Source: Halomonas sp. MCCC 1A13316
GTDB lineage: Bacteria; Pseudomonadota; Gammaproteobacteria; Pseudomonadales; Halomonadaceae
DNA: 64,000 nucleotides
Assembly: GCF_014931605.1 (NCBI RefSeq)
Contig: NZ_CP053382.1
Coordinates: 3,286,001-3,350,000, forward strand
Direction: 5' to 3'
Part shown: one piece after another, positions 26,675-36,322 of the stretch
Position numbering within the stretch: position 1 is the stretch's first letter
Layout of the letters: each line of letters opens with the position of its first letter
Notes under the pieces: generated by a model
Database searches by the model: none
Seen by the model: the letters and a program-made list of their open reading frames with translations, nothing else
Told to the model about the DNA's origin: nothing
Position numbers and translations under genes: made by a program

Positions 26675-27940
26675 TCAGCGATAGACCGGGAAACTGGCGC
26701 AGACGCCCTCTACCTTACCCTTCACCTCGGCTTCGACAGCGGCGCTGTCCTCGCCCTTGGCCATGGTATCGAGGATGTCGCAGATCCAACCGGCCAGCTC
26801 GCGACACTCATTCTCGCCGAAGCCACGAGTGGTCACCGCCGGGGTACCGATGCGCAGACCGGAGGTGACGAATGGGCTCTGGGGGTCGCCGGGCACGGCA
26901 TTCTTGTTGACGGTGATGTGGGCGCGCCCCAGGGCGGCATCCGCATCCTTGCCGGTCAGGCCCTGCTTGATCAGCGAGAGCAGGAACAGGTGGTCCTCGG
27001 TGCCGCCGGAGACCACGTCATAACCGCGCTCGATGAACACGCCGGCCATGGTCTGGGCGTTGGTGACCACCTGCTGCTGATAGGCCTTGAACTGGGGCTC
27101 CATGGCCTCCTTGAAGCACACCGCCTTGGCGGCGATGACGTGCTCGAGCGGTCCGCCCTGGCTACCCGGGAAGACGGCGGACTGCAGCTTCTTCTCGATC
27201 TCGGCGTCGCCTTCGGCGGAAAGAATCAGGCCACCGCGCGGGCCGCGCAGCGTCTTGTGAGTGGTCGTGGTCACCACGTGGGCATGAGGTAGCGGGGTCG
27301 GATAGATCCCGGCGGCCACCAGGCCGGCGATATGCGCCATGTCGACCAGCAGATAGGCGCCGATTTCGTCAGCGATTTCGCGGAACCTGGCCCAGTCGAT
27401 GATCTGGGAGTAGGCGGAGAAGCCGGCGATGATCATTTTCGGCTGGTGCTCGCGGGCAAGCCGTGCCACTTCCTCGTAGTCGATACGCCCCGTGTCGTCG
27501 ATGCCGTACTGCACGGCATTGTAGTGCTTGCCGGAGAAGTTCGGCTTGGCGCCGTGAGTCAGGTGGCCGCCCGCGTCGAGGCTCATGCCCAGCACGGTGT
27601 CGCCCGGCTTGACCAGCGCCTGGAACACGGCGCCATTGGCTTGGGAGCCGGAGTGCGGCTGGACATTGGCGTAGCTCGCGTCGAACAGCTGCTTGGCGTA
27701 GTCGATGGCCAGTTGCTCGACGATGTCGACGTATTCACAGCCGCCGTAGTAACGCTTGCCGGGGTAGCCTTCCGCGTACTTGTTGGTCAATTGGCTGCCC
27801 TGGGCCTCGAGCACCCGAGGGCTGGCATAGTTTTCGGAGGCAATCAGCTCGATGTGAGCTTCCTGGCGAGCAACCTCTTTCTGCATCGCATCGAACAGGG
27901 CATCATCGAAACCGGAAATCGTCATGTCACGGCGGAACAT
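26675..27940 (-). CDS. glyA: Serine hydroxymethyltransferase
   Basis: Interconverts serine and glycine with transfer of a one-carbon unit to tetrahydrofolate; PLP enzyme in the cytoplasm. The 421-residue protein has [19 protein letters not shown] near the N-terminus, [15 protein letters not shown], the [12 protein letters not shown] segment and the PLP lysine in [16 protein letters not shown]. Start chosen at the ATG of [12 protein letters not shown]; a GTG 21 bp upstream would add seven residues but has no ribosome site. No glycine riboswitch was seen upstream. Confidence 0.96.
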   Translation of the reverse strand: MFRRDMTISGFDDALFDAMQKEVARQEAHIELIASENYASPRVLEAQGSQLTNKYAEGYPGKRYYGGCEYVDIVEQLAIDYAKQLFDASYANVQPHSGSQANGAVFQALVKPGDTVLGMSLDAGGHLTHGAKPNFSGKHYNAVQYGIDDTGRIDYEEVARLAREHQPKMIIAGFSAYSQIIDWARFREIADEIGAYLLVDMAHIAGLVAAGIYPTPLPHAHVVTTTTHKTLRGPRGGLILSAEGDAEIEKKLQSAVFPGSQGGPLEHVIAAKAVCFKEAMEPQFKAYQQQVVTNAQTMAGVFIERGYDVVSGGTEDHLFLLSLIKQGLTGKDADAALGRAHITVNKNAVPGDPQSPFVTSGLRIGTPAVTTRGFGENECRELAGWICDILDTMAKGEDSAAVEAEVKGKVEGVCASFPVYR

Positions 27941-27995
27941 CGGCAGGAAACCTCGCATCACGGGGAGAATCGGGATGCGCCATGATACCCCAGCC

Positions 27996-28026
27996 CATGA
28001 CGGCTTTCACATGAAAGGCCGTCATG
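27996..28026. terminator. Long inverted repeat between the unknown secreted protein and glyA
   Basis: CATGACGGC-TTTCA pairs with TGAAA-G-GCCGTCATG around CA, one bulged base. There is no adjacent T-run on the minus strand. It may be a terminator for the upstream gene, an mRNA stability element, or an operator for glyA. Confidence 0.45.
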
Positions 28027-28063
28027 AATGGAAGCAGTTTTTCTCATGCCGGGTTTAGCCGGC

Positions 28064-29479
28064 TCAGTGCGTCTCGACCTTGATGTTGAGCTTGCCCGCC
28101 GCCCCCAGCGGGTCGGACTTGTACGAGGCTACGCTGCTCTCCGCGGGCAGGGTGCCTCGAACTTCGACCCGTTCGGCGGTGCCCTCCAGCAGTTTCACCA
28201 GTCCCAGCAGGACCGCCTGCGCTTCAGGTCCCAGCATCATGCCGAGGCCCTGAGCCTGGGTGCGTGCCCGCTCGACGAACTCCGCCTCGGTGATGCCCTC
28301 AGTCGCCGCGCCAAGAGTCGCCAGGCGAGCGAAGAGCCCCTGGTCGGACAGGCTCAGGTACATATCACCTCCCAGCAGTGTCGCGACTTCCAGCCACTCC
28401 GTGTCGGCGAAGGCTTCGGCCGCCGATACCCCTTGCGGTAGCTGCACTGGCAGGCTGATATCGAAAGCCAGGCGCAGCGCATCAACAATATCGACCTGGA
28501 TGTCGCTGACCAGCACGCTGTGGTCGCCCTTATCCTTCCAATTGCCAAGGAAGGCGGCATCCAGTCGCAGCTCGCCGCTGCCGTTAGTCAACACATTGCT
28601 GGCCATACGCATCTGGGTACGCTCCTCTTCTGGAGCCAGTTCGATCATGCGTGCCAGATCGACCTGCAGCTCCTCGAGGCGCACCCCCCCCTTGCCGTCA
28701 TCGAAGTCGCCATCGACCTCGAGCATGGCCAGACTCCCTACCAGATCGCGGCCCTCCACGACAAAATCGCGCAGCACCAGCGAGGCCAGCTTTTCCTCAC
28801 CTTCGGTATCGATACCGGTCAGCTCATCGAGACGCAGTGAGCCCAGCGTGAAGGAGCCCGAGCCGAACTCATCCAGATTTTCTGCCACCCCGTCTACGCC
28901 GGTAATCTCGAGCATGCCGATGGCATCGTGGGTCAGCGATTCGCCGCGCACCTGCTCGATGGTCATGCGGCCCTCGCCGCTCTGCAAGGGCGTGTCGAAG
29001 AGGAGCTCCTCGGCCAGTTCCGAGGCCAGTTCCAACACGATGCCATCGATGGCCAGGCTGCCGACGTTCACCTCCTCGGGAGCCAGACCTTCGTGAAGCG
29101 GGAACACTGCCCGCGAGGGCTCGCCCAGCACAAGACGCTCGATATTCACCAAGGCCAGCTCGGTAAGGCTGTCCTCAATGCGAATGCCCTCCAGCGTCAC
29201 CTCGTCGGGAGCATCGTAATCGCCGCTGACGATGTAGCGCTCGATCAGCAGGCGCTCGCCCTCCTCGGCCTCGAAGACGATATCCTCGGCGGTGACGCGC
29301 GAGCGCAGCATGCCACTCGAGACCTCGCCCAGCGAGAGAGTGCCGCCTTCGCCGAACAGGGCCCGTAGGTCGGCTTCGAGTCGTTCGGCATCGGCGGCTG
29401 CGACACCGCAAGCGCCCACTAGCGTAGCGAAGGTCAGTATCTGGCCCAGGCGTATCGCCTGGGGACGAAGTGAGTGCAT
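28064..29479 (-). CDS. Secreted protein of unknown function
   Basis: A 471-residue protein with a signal peptide (about 1-30, ending ACGVAAADA) and a very acidic mature part of beta-rich segments such as MLEITGVDGVAENLDEFGSG and LASLVLRDFVVEGRDLVGSL. The alternation of xxLxLxxLxL strands recalls periplasmic lipid-transfer or AsmA/DUF-type beta proteins, but I do not recognise a family. Start at 29479 because GGAGG lies 8 nt before it. It stands alone between glyA and the FtsX-type permease. Confidence 0.7.
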   Translation of the reverse strand: MHSLRPQAIRLGQILTFATLVGACGVAAADAERLEADLRALFGEGGTLSLGEVSSGMLRSRVTAEDIVFEAEEGERLLIERYIVSGDYDAPDEVTLEGIRIEDSLTELALVNIERLVLGEPSRAVFPLHEGLAPEEVNVGSLAIDGIVLELASELAEELLFDTPLQSGEGRMTIEQVRGESLTHDAIGMLEITGVDGVAENLDEFGSGSFTLGSLRLDELTGIDTEGEEKLASLVLRDFVVEGRDLVGSLAMLEVDGDFDDGKGGVRLEELQVDLARMIELAPEEERTQMRMASNVLTNGSGELRLDAAFLGNWKDKGDHSVLVSDIQVDIVDALRLAFDISLPVQLPQGVSAAEAFADTEWLEVATLLGGDMYLSLSDQGLFARLATLGAATEGITEAEFVERARTQAQGLGMMLGPEAQAVLLGLVKLLEGTAERVEVRGTLPAESSVASYKSDPLGAAGKLNIKVETH

Positions 29480-29633
29480 CGGCATCACCTCCTGTGAATG
29501 ACTCCGGGTAGGAAAAGTGGCGATGTCAGCGCCACGATTACGCAGTGTAACCGTTATTGCGCTGAGGCTACGGTCCACGTGTCGGCGCTGACCAATGTCG
29601 CTTCAACGCATTGGCCAGCACAGTGGTATCGGG

Positions 29634-32237
29634 TCACGCCTCTCCCAGCAGACCCAGGCTCGCTGCCGGCGCCTGTCTTCGCAGACCACGCGAAAGGGCG
29701 TGACCAATCGCGCCGATCAGCAGCGCACCGCCAAGCGGCAGCAACAGCCACAGCCAAGGATGCGGCCGCGGCGCCAGGTCGAGCCAGGCGACGTAGATAC
29801 CAGCAGTGGCCAGCTCGGCCAGCAGCGCGCCCATCAGCCCGCTGGCCAACCCCAGGATGGCGAACTCGGCCCCTTGGACGCGGGAGATGAGACTTCCGCC
29901 GGCGCCGAAAACCCGCAGCAGGCCGCTCTCGTGCGCCCGGGCCGGGCGGCTCGCGGTCAGCGCCGCGTAGAGCACGCTTACGCCAGCCAGCAGCACGAAG
30001 GCCAGCACCAGCTCCACTGCCCGGGTCACCTGGGTGACCACGTCGCGAACCTGCGCCAGGATCGCTTCGATATTGAGCAGCGAGACGGCGGGGAAATTCC
30101 GTACCAGGTAGCGCAGCGTCTCGCCCTCACTGGCATCGAGATGAAAGGCGGTGATGAAACTGTGGCCGAAGCGCTCCAGCACCCCGGGCGGGAAGATGAC
30201 GAAGAAGTTGGGCCGGAAGCTGTCCCAGTCCAGGTTGCGCAGGCTGGCCACCTCACCGAGGATCTCCTCGCTGCCGATGGTAAAGGCCAACCGGTCGCCG
30301 AGGGTCAGCCCCAGCCGCTCGGCCAGGCCATCCTCCAGCGATATCGGCACATCGCTGTCCTGGGGATCGGCGTCCACGGCACCGAGCCAGCCGGGTTGCC
30401 CATTGCCACTCTGCAACTCATCGAACCACTGGCCGGCCACTATCCGATTACCCTCCGGTAGTTCGGCCTGCCAGGTGAGGTTGAGCTCGCGACGCAGCGA
30501 GCCGTCGCTGCGCGACTCCGTCGGCACGGCCTCACGGGCCGGCTCGCCGTTGATGGTGGTGAGACGCCCGCGCACCATGGGATAGAGCGCCGTTCGGTCC
30601 TCGGCATTGGCCTCGAGGGCTTCGACGAAGGCGTCGCGCTCGCCGGGCTGAATGTTGATGGCGAAATAGTTGGGCGTGTCCTCGGGCAGCTGCTCCTGCC
30701 AGGTCGAAAGCAGATCCCCGCGCACCAGGGCGATCATGGCCATGGCGAAGAAGGTCACCGCAAAGGCGAGCAACTGCCCGAGACTGGCGCTACGGCGCCG
30801 GGCCAACTGGCGTCCGCCCAGACGTACGGCCTGGGACAGCTCACCCCTGTCGCCGCCGCCCTGGGGCAGGCGAGCCGCAAGCCGCAGCACCAGGCCGAGC
30901 AGCAGCGACCCCACACCCCACAGCACCACCAGCATGACCAGCCCGCCAACAAGTAGCGACGCCGCCAGCGCGAAGTCGCCGGAATAGAGCCACAACAGGC
31001 CGCCGAAGACCAGGCTGGCCACCAGCACCACCAGCCAGGCCGAGGCGGGCAGCGGGTCGAGTTCACGGCGCAGTACCTTCAGCGCACTGACCCGCTTGAG
31101 GCGCAGCAGGGTCGGGCCGGCGAAGCCGACCAGTACCGCCAGCGCCGTCAACACGCCGAGCCACAGCGGCAGCCAGCCCGGCGGCGGCAAGCTGAGCGGC
31201 AGAAAGGTTGTCAGCAGAGCCAACAGCACAGCCTGACCGGCCAACCCCAGCAGTGCCCCCAGCAGCGAGGCCGCCAGCGCCAGCCACATGAGCTGCAACG
31301 AGAAGAGCCAGGTCAGGTCGCGCTGAGTGGCACCGAAACAGCGCAGCAATGCCGCGGTATCGAGGTGGCGCTCGACGTAGCGACGTGTGGCCATGGCTAC
31401 CGCCACCCCGGCCAGCAGCACGGCGGCAAGCCCGGCCAGACTCAAGTACTTCTCGGCGCGCTCCAGGGCGTTGCCGAGCCCCGGCCGGTCGCGCCTGACG
31501 TCACGCACCTCGACCCCCTCGCGGCGCAGTCGCTCGAGCAGCGGCCCCAATGAGTCCAGCGCCTGGGGCGGGCCGGCGGCGAGCAGCTCGTACTCCACCC
31601 GTGCGCCCGGCTGCACCAGGCCGGTGGCTTCGAGATCGTCGACATGCAGCATCAGACGCGGATTGAAGTTGCCAAAACCGGCGGATTGGTCCGGCTCGCG
31701 CTCGATCAGGCCGGTGACCGTGAGTTCGCCTTCGCCGACCTGGATGCGATCGCCCAGTTCGGCTTCGATCAGCAGTGCCAGGCGCGGCGCCAGCCAGGCC
31801 TCACCGGGGGCGGGCCCGTGGGCCACGCTCTCGATGCCCTCGCCGCGGTCGACCTGCATACTGCCATAGTGGGGATAAGCGCGGTCGACCGCCTTCAGGC
31901 TCGCCGGCTGAAAGGCCTCGTCGAGGCTGACCATGGTGACCATGTCGACCTGATCGCTCAGGCTCAGGCCGGCCTCCTCCAGGGTACGACGCAGTTCGTC
32001 GTCGAAGGGACGCCCCTGCTCGAGCACCAGGTCGCCGCCCAGCAGTTGCCCGGCCTGCCGGGTCAGGCCCCGATCCAGGCGGTCGAGGAAGAAGCCGATC
32101 ATGGTCGAGGCGGCCACCGCCAGCGCCAGGGCGACGAACAGCGCACGCACGTCGCTGGCACGCAGGTCACGCAGCAACCCGCGCCCGGAAAGACGCAACA
32201 GGTTGGCGCCGGCTGAACGGGACGGCGGCCGGTTCAT
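29634..32237 (-). CDS. ybbP: FtsX-like ABC transporter permease (YbbP type)
   Basis: An 867-residue inner-membrane permease with about ten helices: one N-terminal (about 35-55), two FtsX core domains (about 265-420 and 740-850), and large periplasmic domains between. It overlaps the ATPase gene by 4 bp. This pair next to a TesA-type esterase is the conserved ybbA-ybbP-tesA arrangement. The family is of the MacB/LolCDE superfamily and is thought to move hydrophobic compounds out of the inner membrane; the substrate is unknown. Confidence 0.85.
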   Translation of the reverse strand: MNRPPSRSAGANLLRLSGRGLLRDLRASDVRALFVALALAVAASTMIGFFLDRLDRGLTRQAGQLLGGDLVLEQGRPFDDELRRTLEEAGLSLSDQVDMVTMVSLDEAFQPASLKAVDRAYPHYGSMQVDRGEGIESVAHGPAPGEAWLAPRLALLIEAELGDRIQVGEGELTVTGLIEREPDQSAGFGNFNPRLMLHVDDLEATGLVQPGARVEYELLAAGPPQALDSLGPLLERLRREGVEVRDVRRDRPGLGNALERAEKYLSLAGLAAVLLAGVAVAMATRRYVERHLDTAALLRCFGATQRDLTWLFSLQLMWLALAASLLGALLGLAGQAVLLALLTTFLPLSLPPPGWLPLWLGVLTALAVLVGFAGPTLLRLKRVSALKVLRRELDPLPASAWLVVLVASLVFGGLLWLYSGDFALAASLLVGGLVMLVVLWGVGSLLLGLVLRLAARLPQGGGDRGELSQAVRLGGRQLARRRSASLGQLLAFAVTFFAMAMIALVRGDLLSTWQEQLPEDTPNYFAINIQPGERDAFVEALEANAEDRTALYPMVRGRLTTINGEPAREAVPTESRSDGSLRRELNLTWQAELPEGNRIVAGQWFDELQSGNGQPGWLGAVDADPQDSDVPISLEDGLAERLGLTLGDRLAFTIGSEEILGEVASLRNLDWDSFRPNFFVIFPPGVLERFGHSFITAFHLDASEGETLRYLVRNFPAVSLLNIEAILAQVRDVVTQVTRAVELVLAFVLLAGVSVLYAALTASRPARAHESGLLRVFGAGGSLISRVQGAEFAILGLASGLMGALLAELATAGIYVAWLDLAPRPHPWLWLLLPLGGALLIGAIGHALSRGLRRQAPAASLGLLGEA

Positions 32238-32983
32238 GCATCCACCTCCTCATGCACCAGCTCGACCAACCGCCCCTCCTCCAGCCGCAGGCAGCGATCG
32301 CAGCGCGCCGCCAGGGCGTGATCGTGGGTCACCAGCACCAGGGTAGTACCGGCTTCGCGGTTGAGCTGGAACAGCAATTCGATGATACGTCCCCCGGTGG
32401 CCTGATCCAGGTTGCCGGTGGGCTCGTCGGCGAAGACCAGTTCGGCCCCGGTGACGAAAGCGCGGGCCAATGCCACGCGTTGCTGCTCGCCGCCGGAGAG
32501 CTGCTTGGGCAGATGCTCCAGGCGTTCGCCGAGCCCAACCCGGGTCAGCCAGTCGCGGGCCCGGGCCGAGGCATCGGGCAGCGGTGACAGTTCCAGCGGC
32601 AGCAGCACGTTCTCCAGCGCCGTCAGGGTCGGCAGCAACTGGAAGTTCTGAAACACGAAGCCGACCCGGCCTGCCCGCAGCCGTGCACGCCCGTCCTCAT
32701 CGAGCTGGCCGAGTGTCTTGCCGAACAGGGCGAGCTCGCCGCCACTGGGCTGGTCGAGGCCGGCCAGCAGACCAAGCAGGGTCGATTTGCCTGCCCCGCT
32801 CTGCCCCAGGATCGCCACGCTCTCTCCGGGGAACACTTCGAGCTCCAGGCCACTCAGAATGGTGAGTCGCCGCTCGCCGCTCACGACCTGCTTGCTCAGT
32901 TGCCGAGCGTGTAGAATCGGTTGGATATCGCGCCCGGGAGCGGCGGCAGGCGTAACAGCATCGGAAGTCGAGGAGTCGGTCAT
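32234..32983 (-). CDS. ybbA: ABC transporter ATP-binding protein (YbbA type)
   Basis: A 249-residue ATPase of the LolD/MacB class: Walker [10 protein letters not shown] (about 60), Q-loop [12 protein letters not shown], signature [15 protein letters not shown] and Walker [13 protein letters not shown]. It is coupled by overlap to the YbbP-type permease. The ATG at 32981-32983 overlaps the ATG of the divergent esterase gene, so their 5' ends share the sequence CATG. Its own ribosome site is weak (GGGGAAA), so the true start may lie a little later in its non-conserved first 25 residues. Confidence 0.88.
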   Translation of the reverse strand: MTDSSTSDAVTPAAAPGRDIQPILHARQLSKQVVSGERRLTILSGLELEVFPGESVAILGQSGAGKSTLLGLLAGLDQPSGGELALFGKTLGQLDEDGRARLRAGRVGFVFQNFQLLPTLTALENVLLPLELSPLPDASARARDWLTRVGLGERLEHLPKQLSGGEQQRVALARAFVTGAELVFADEPTGNLDQATGGRIIELLFQLNREAGTTLVLVTHDHALAARCDRCLRLEEGRLVELVHEEVDA

Positions 32984-33692
32984 GGTGAAAGGTTTCCCCA
33001 GTGGTCTGGTAAGAGAGAATCACACCCGCCTGGTCCGGTGGCGTCCCCGCCCCGGCAGTCTGGCCTGCTTGCTGCTTGCCCTGTGGCTGGCGACTACCGC
33101 CGCCCTGGCCGACACGCGACCGGTCCTGCTGGTGATGGGCGACAGCCTGAGCACCGCCTATGGCATCGAGCGGGAAGCGGGCTGGGTCAGCCTGCTCGAA
33201 GAGCGCTTGGACGGCAGCGCTCAGGTGGTCAACGCCAGCATGAGTGGCGAAACCAGCAGCGGCGGTGCCAGCCGGTTCCCCGAGCTAATCGGACAGCATG
33301 ACCCCGACATCGTTCTACTAGAGCTGGGCGGCAACGACGGCCTGCGCGGCCTGCCGCCCACTCAGCTCGAGGTCAATCTGGCCGGCATGATCGAGGCCAG
33401 CCAGGCCGCCGGTGCCGAGGTGCTGCTACTCGGTATCGACATCCCCCCCAACTATGGGCAGGCCTACCGTCGCGCCTTCACCAACGTCTTCTCCCGCCTG
33501 GCCGATACCTACGATACGCCGCTGGTGCCCTTCCTGCTCGAGGATGTGGCGCTCGAGGAGGGCATGATGCAGGACGACGGCATCCACCCCACCAGCGACG
33601 CCCAGCCGATCATCCTCGACAACGTCTGGTCGGAACTTGCTCCGCTGTTGGAGGATAGCGGTGCGGAGCTGGCCGAAACCGCTCACGAGTGA
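32982..33692 (+). CDS. tesA: Arylesterase / lysophospholipase, TesA-type SGNH hydrolase
   Basis: A 236-residue secreted hydrolase of thioesters, phospholipids and small esters. N-terminal signal peptide (about 20-44, LACLLLALWLATTAALA), then SGNH block I MGDSLS, block II with SGETSSGGA, block III GGNDGLRG and block V DGIHPTS with catalytic Asp and His. AGGAG at 6 nt supports the ATG at 32982. Diverges from ybbAP and ends 10 bp inside the convergent transporter gene. Confidence 0.9.
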   Translation: MVKGFPSGLVRENHTRLVRWRPRPGSLACLLLALWLATTAALADTRPVLLVMGDSLSTAYGIEREAGWVSLLEERLDGSAQVVNASMSGETSSGGASRFPELIGQHDPDIVLLELGGNDGLRGLPPTQLEVNLAGMIEASQAAGAEVLLLGIDIPPNYGQAYRRAFTNVFSRLADTYDTPLVPFLLEDVALEEGMMQDDGIHPTSDAQPIILDNVWSELAPLLEDSGAELAETAHE

Positions 33693-34600
33693 TCGGCAGC
33701 CGGGCTCTTCTGCCACTGCTGCAGCCCGAGCCCACCCAGGATCAGTACCAACCCGATCAGGGTCGACGCCAGGATCGGCTCGCCTACCACCAGGTACAGC
33801 AGCAGCAGAGATACCGGCGGTGACAGGAAGATCAGGTTGGACACTCGGGCCGTGCGCGACACCCGGTGCATGGCCAGCTGCCACAGCACGAAGGCGATGC
33901 CCATCTCGAACAGACCGACGTAGACTCCGGCTCCCAGAGCTGACCAACCGTGCCAGGCGAAACCGGGGCCAAGCAGCATGAGTAGCGTGAGTACCGGCAG
34001 GCCGACGCTGAAGTTCTGCCACTGCGCCACCAGCGGCGGGCGCCGGTCGCGCACGTTGAGCAGCCAGTAGAGCGCCCACAGCAGGGTCGAGGCCAGCGCC
34101 AGCCCCACGCCCAGCGGATCGGCGAAGGCCACGTCGAAGACCCGACCGCGGGTGGCGATCACCCACACGCCCGAGTAAGCGACAAGCCCCGCCAGCACGT
34201 CGATACGGGTGAGACGCTGGCCCAGGATGGGTACCGCGAGAAACGCCATGGCCAGCGCCCAGGTGTAGTTGAGCGCCATGGCCTCCTGGCCGGGCAGCCG
34301 ATCGTAGGCACCGAACAGCACCAGATAGTAGGCGACCGGGTTCATCAGGCCGGCCCAGGCGGCAGTGCGCCAACCTCGACGCACAGCCTCGCCCAGCAGG
34401 CCCTGGCGAACCACCAGCGCGCTCATCAGCAGCCACGACACCAGCGACGCCAACCACATCAGTTCCAGCGGCGACATGTAGGTCAGCGCCACCTTGAAGG
34501 CGGTGGCCACGGTGGACCACAGCGCTACCGCTCCCAGGCCGAACAGGATCGCCTGGCGATCCTGGCTCGGCGCGGCTGCGTTCGTTGCTTCGGCCCTCAT
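33683..34600 (-). CDS. EamA-family (DMT) transporter
   Basis: A 305-residue inner-membrane protein with ten predicted helices in two EamA repeats (about 17-145 and 165-295), such as ALWSTVATAFKVAL and GVYVGLFEMGIAFVLWQLA. Family members export amino acids or other metabolites; substrate not predictable here. Its start overlaps the stop of the SelW-like gene by 4 bp. Confidence 0.85.
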   Translation of the reverse strand: MRAEATNAAAPSQDRQAILFGLGAVALWSTVATAFKVALTYMSPLELMWLASLVSWLLMSALVVRQGLLGEAVRRGWRTAAWAGLMNPVAYYLVLFGAYDRLPGQEAMALNYTWALAMAFLAVPILGQRLTRIDVLAGLVAYSGVWVIATRGRVFDVAFADPLGVGLALASTLLWALYWLLNVRDRRPPLVAQWQNFSVGLPVLTLLMLLGPGFAWHGWSALGAGVYVGLFEMGIAFVLWQLAMHRVSRTARVSNLIFLSPPVSLLLLYLVVGEPILASTLIGLVLILGGLGLQQWQKSPAADHS

Positions 34601-34866
34601 CGATCGATATGCCCCAGGTCTCGCCCAGGCGCCAGGCGGTCGCGCACCCGCTGCTTGAGCTGCTTGCCGTCGGGAAAGCCACCGTCACGCTTGCGTTCCC
34701 ACAGCGACTCGTCGTCGTAGAAGATCTCGAAGTACCCCCCATGGGAGGGCACCAAGGCCACCTCCTCCAGCTCCTCACCGAAGGTCGAGAGCAGCTCCTG
34801 GGCCAGCCAGGCGCTGCGCAGGAGCCACTGGCACTGGGTACAGTAATGAATGCGGATACGTGACAT
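34597..34866 (-). CDS. SelW/SelT-family thioredoxin-like protein (Cys form)
   Basis: An 89-residue protein with CTQC (Cys9, Cys12) in the loop IHYCTQCQWLLRSAW and the GGYFEIFYDD strand typical of Rdx/SelW proteins, here with cysteine in place of selenocysteine. A redox role is likely. The start is the ATG at 34866, since the first residues match the family from there; its upstream bases CAGGGTG are a fair ribosome site. It diverges from the MFS gene and is coupled to the EamA gene. Confidence 0.82.
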   Translation of the reverse strand: MSRIRIHYCTQCQWLLRSAWLAQELLSTFGEELEEVALVPSHGGYFEIFYDDESLWERKRDGGFPDGKQLKQRVRDRLAPGRDLGHIDR

Positions 34867-34919
34867 GCGGACACCCTGTCGCAACAATGAATCAAGATGA
34901 TAGCAGCCAAGGAACCGAA

Positions 34920-36233
34920 ATGGCCGAGCGCGAGATCAGCCAGTCGCGCCTGTACGAGCGGTTGACCGGCGACGAAGACAGCCGCATGTGTCAGGACATC
35001 GCCGACGAAGCCTGCCGGGAGCAGCCGCGCAACTTCTTTCTGCATCTATTCGCCGCGCTGGGCAACAAGCTCGCCGACGAGCTTTCCAGTGCCCGCCTGG
35101 TACTGCCCTGGCTGCTCGGGGTGATCGGCGCTCCGCTGGGGATGGTCGGGCTGCTGGTGCCGATCCGTGAGTCGGGCGCCCTGCTGCCGCAGCTGTTCGT
35201 CGCCGGCTTCATCCGTCTCAAGCCGCAGCGCAAGTGGGTTTGGGTGTTGGGCGGCATGCTGCAAGCCATGGCGGCAGCAATCCTCGCTCTGCTCGCGCTG
35301 TTCGGCCATGGCAGCCTCGGTGGCGCCCTGGTGCTGGCCACGCTGGTGGCGCTATCGCTGGCCCGTGGACTCTCTTCCATCGCCACCAAGGACGTACTGG
35401 GCAAGACCATCGCCAAGCAGCGCCGCGGCAACCTGATGGGCTGGAGCGGCAGCGTAGCCGGTGCCGTCACCCTGGGCGCCGGCGGCATACTCATGCTGTT
35501 CGATGAGCGCCCCGGCGAGCTGGCATTGGCGAGCCTGCTCGGCGTCGCCGCGCTGGGCTGGGCGCTCAATGCGCTGTGCGCGGCGCGCATCAGAGAGGCA
35601 CCGGGTGCCGTCGAGGGCGGCGAGAACGCCTGGAGCAGCATCAAGCTGGGGCTGCGCCTGCTGCGCGACGACCGAGCTTTCCTGCACTTCAACCTGTCGC
35701 GCTCGCTGCTGCTGGCCAGCGCCCTGGCCCTGCCCTACGTGGCCCTGCTCGGCCAGCAGCAGAGCGGCACCGAGCTGGGCGGCCTGGGCGTCCTGATCGT
35801 GGTGTCTGGCCTCGCCGGAATGGTAGCAAGCCCGATATGGGGTAAGCGCTCCGATGCCTCCAGCCGCAGCGTACTGCGCGATGCCGGCCTGGGTGCCGCG
35901 GCCTGCTGCCTGCTCGGTGCCACCATCACCTGGCTGCCAGATGAATGGACGGCCACGGTATGGCCTTACGCCCTGGTCTACGCCCTGCTGGTGATCGTCC
36001 ATGCCGGCGTGCGCCTGGGTCGCAAGACCTACCTGGTCGATATGGCGGGCCAGGACCGGCGTGCGCTCTACGTAGCCCTGTCGAACACCCTCACGGGAGT
36101 AATGATGCTGGTCGTGGGCGGCGCAACGGGGCTGCTGGCCCAGTGGCTGGGCACCGATTGGCTGCTGGTGGCGCTGGCCGCCATGGCCCTGGCCGCTGCC
36201 GCCTCGGCCGCACGCCTGCCGGAGGTCGAATAA
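34920..36233 (+). CDS. MFS transporter
   Basis: A 437-residue inner-membrane transporter with about twelve helices; residues 55-230 and 250-435 form two similar halves. A cytoplasmic N-terminal arm of about 50 residues precedes the first helix. Helix-rich segments include LVLPWLLGVIGAPLGMVGLLVP and GLGVLIVVSGLAGMVASPIWG, the latter with the GKRSD loop of MFS proteins. AAGGA 6 nt before the ATG at 34920 favours this start over an ATG at 34887. Substrate unknown. Confidence 0.8.
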   Translation: MAEREISQSRLYERLTGDEDSRMCQDIADEACREQPRNFFLHLFAALGNKLADELSSARLVLPWLLGVIGAPLGMVGLLVPIRESGALLPQLFVAGFIRLKPQRKWVWVLGGMLQAMAAAILALLALFGHGSLGGALVLATLVALSLARGLSSIATKDVLGKTIAKQRRGNLMGWSGSVAGAVTLGAGGILMLFDERPGELALASLLGVAALGWALNALCAARIREAPGAVEGGENAWSSIKLGLRLLRDDRAFLHFNLSRSLLLASALALPYVALLGQQQSGTELGGLGVLIVVSGLAGMVASPIWGKRSDASSRSVLRDAGLGAAACCLLGATITWLPDEWTATVWPYALVYALLVIVHAGVRLGRKTYLVDMAGQDRRALYVALSNTLTGVMMLVVGGATGLLAQWLGTDWLLVALAAMALAAAASAARLPEVE

Positions 36234-36322
36234 CTCCCGGCGTTGTCAACGTGGCAAAGGCTGGCCATGATGTAGCATAGTCACGTTGTGTTACCGCCAC
36301 GTCTCAGCCAGGAATGCCTTGA

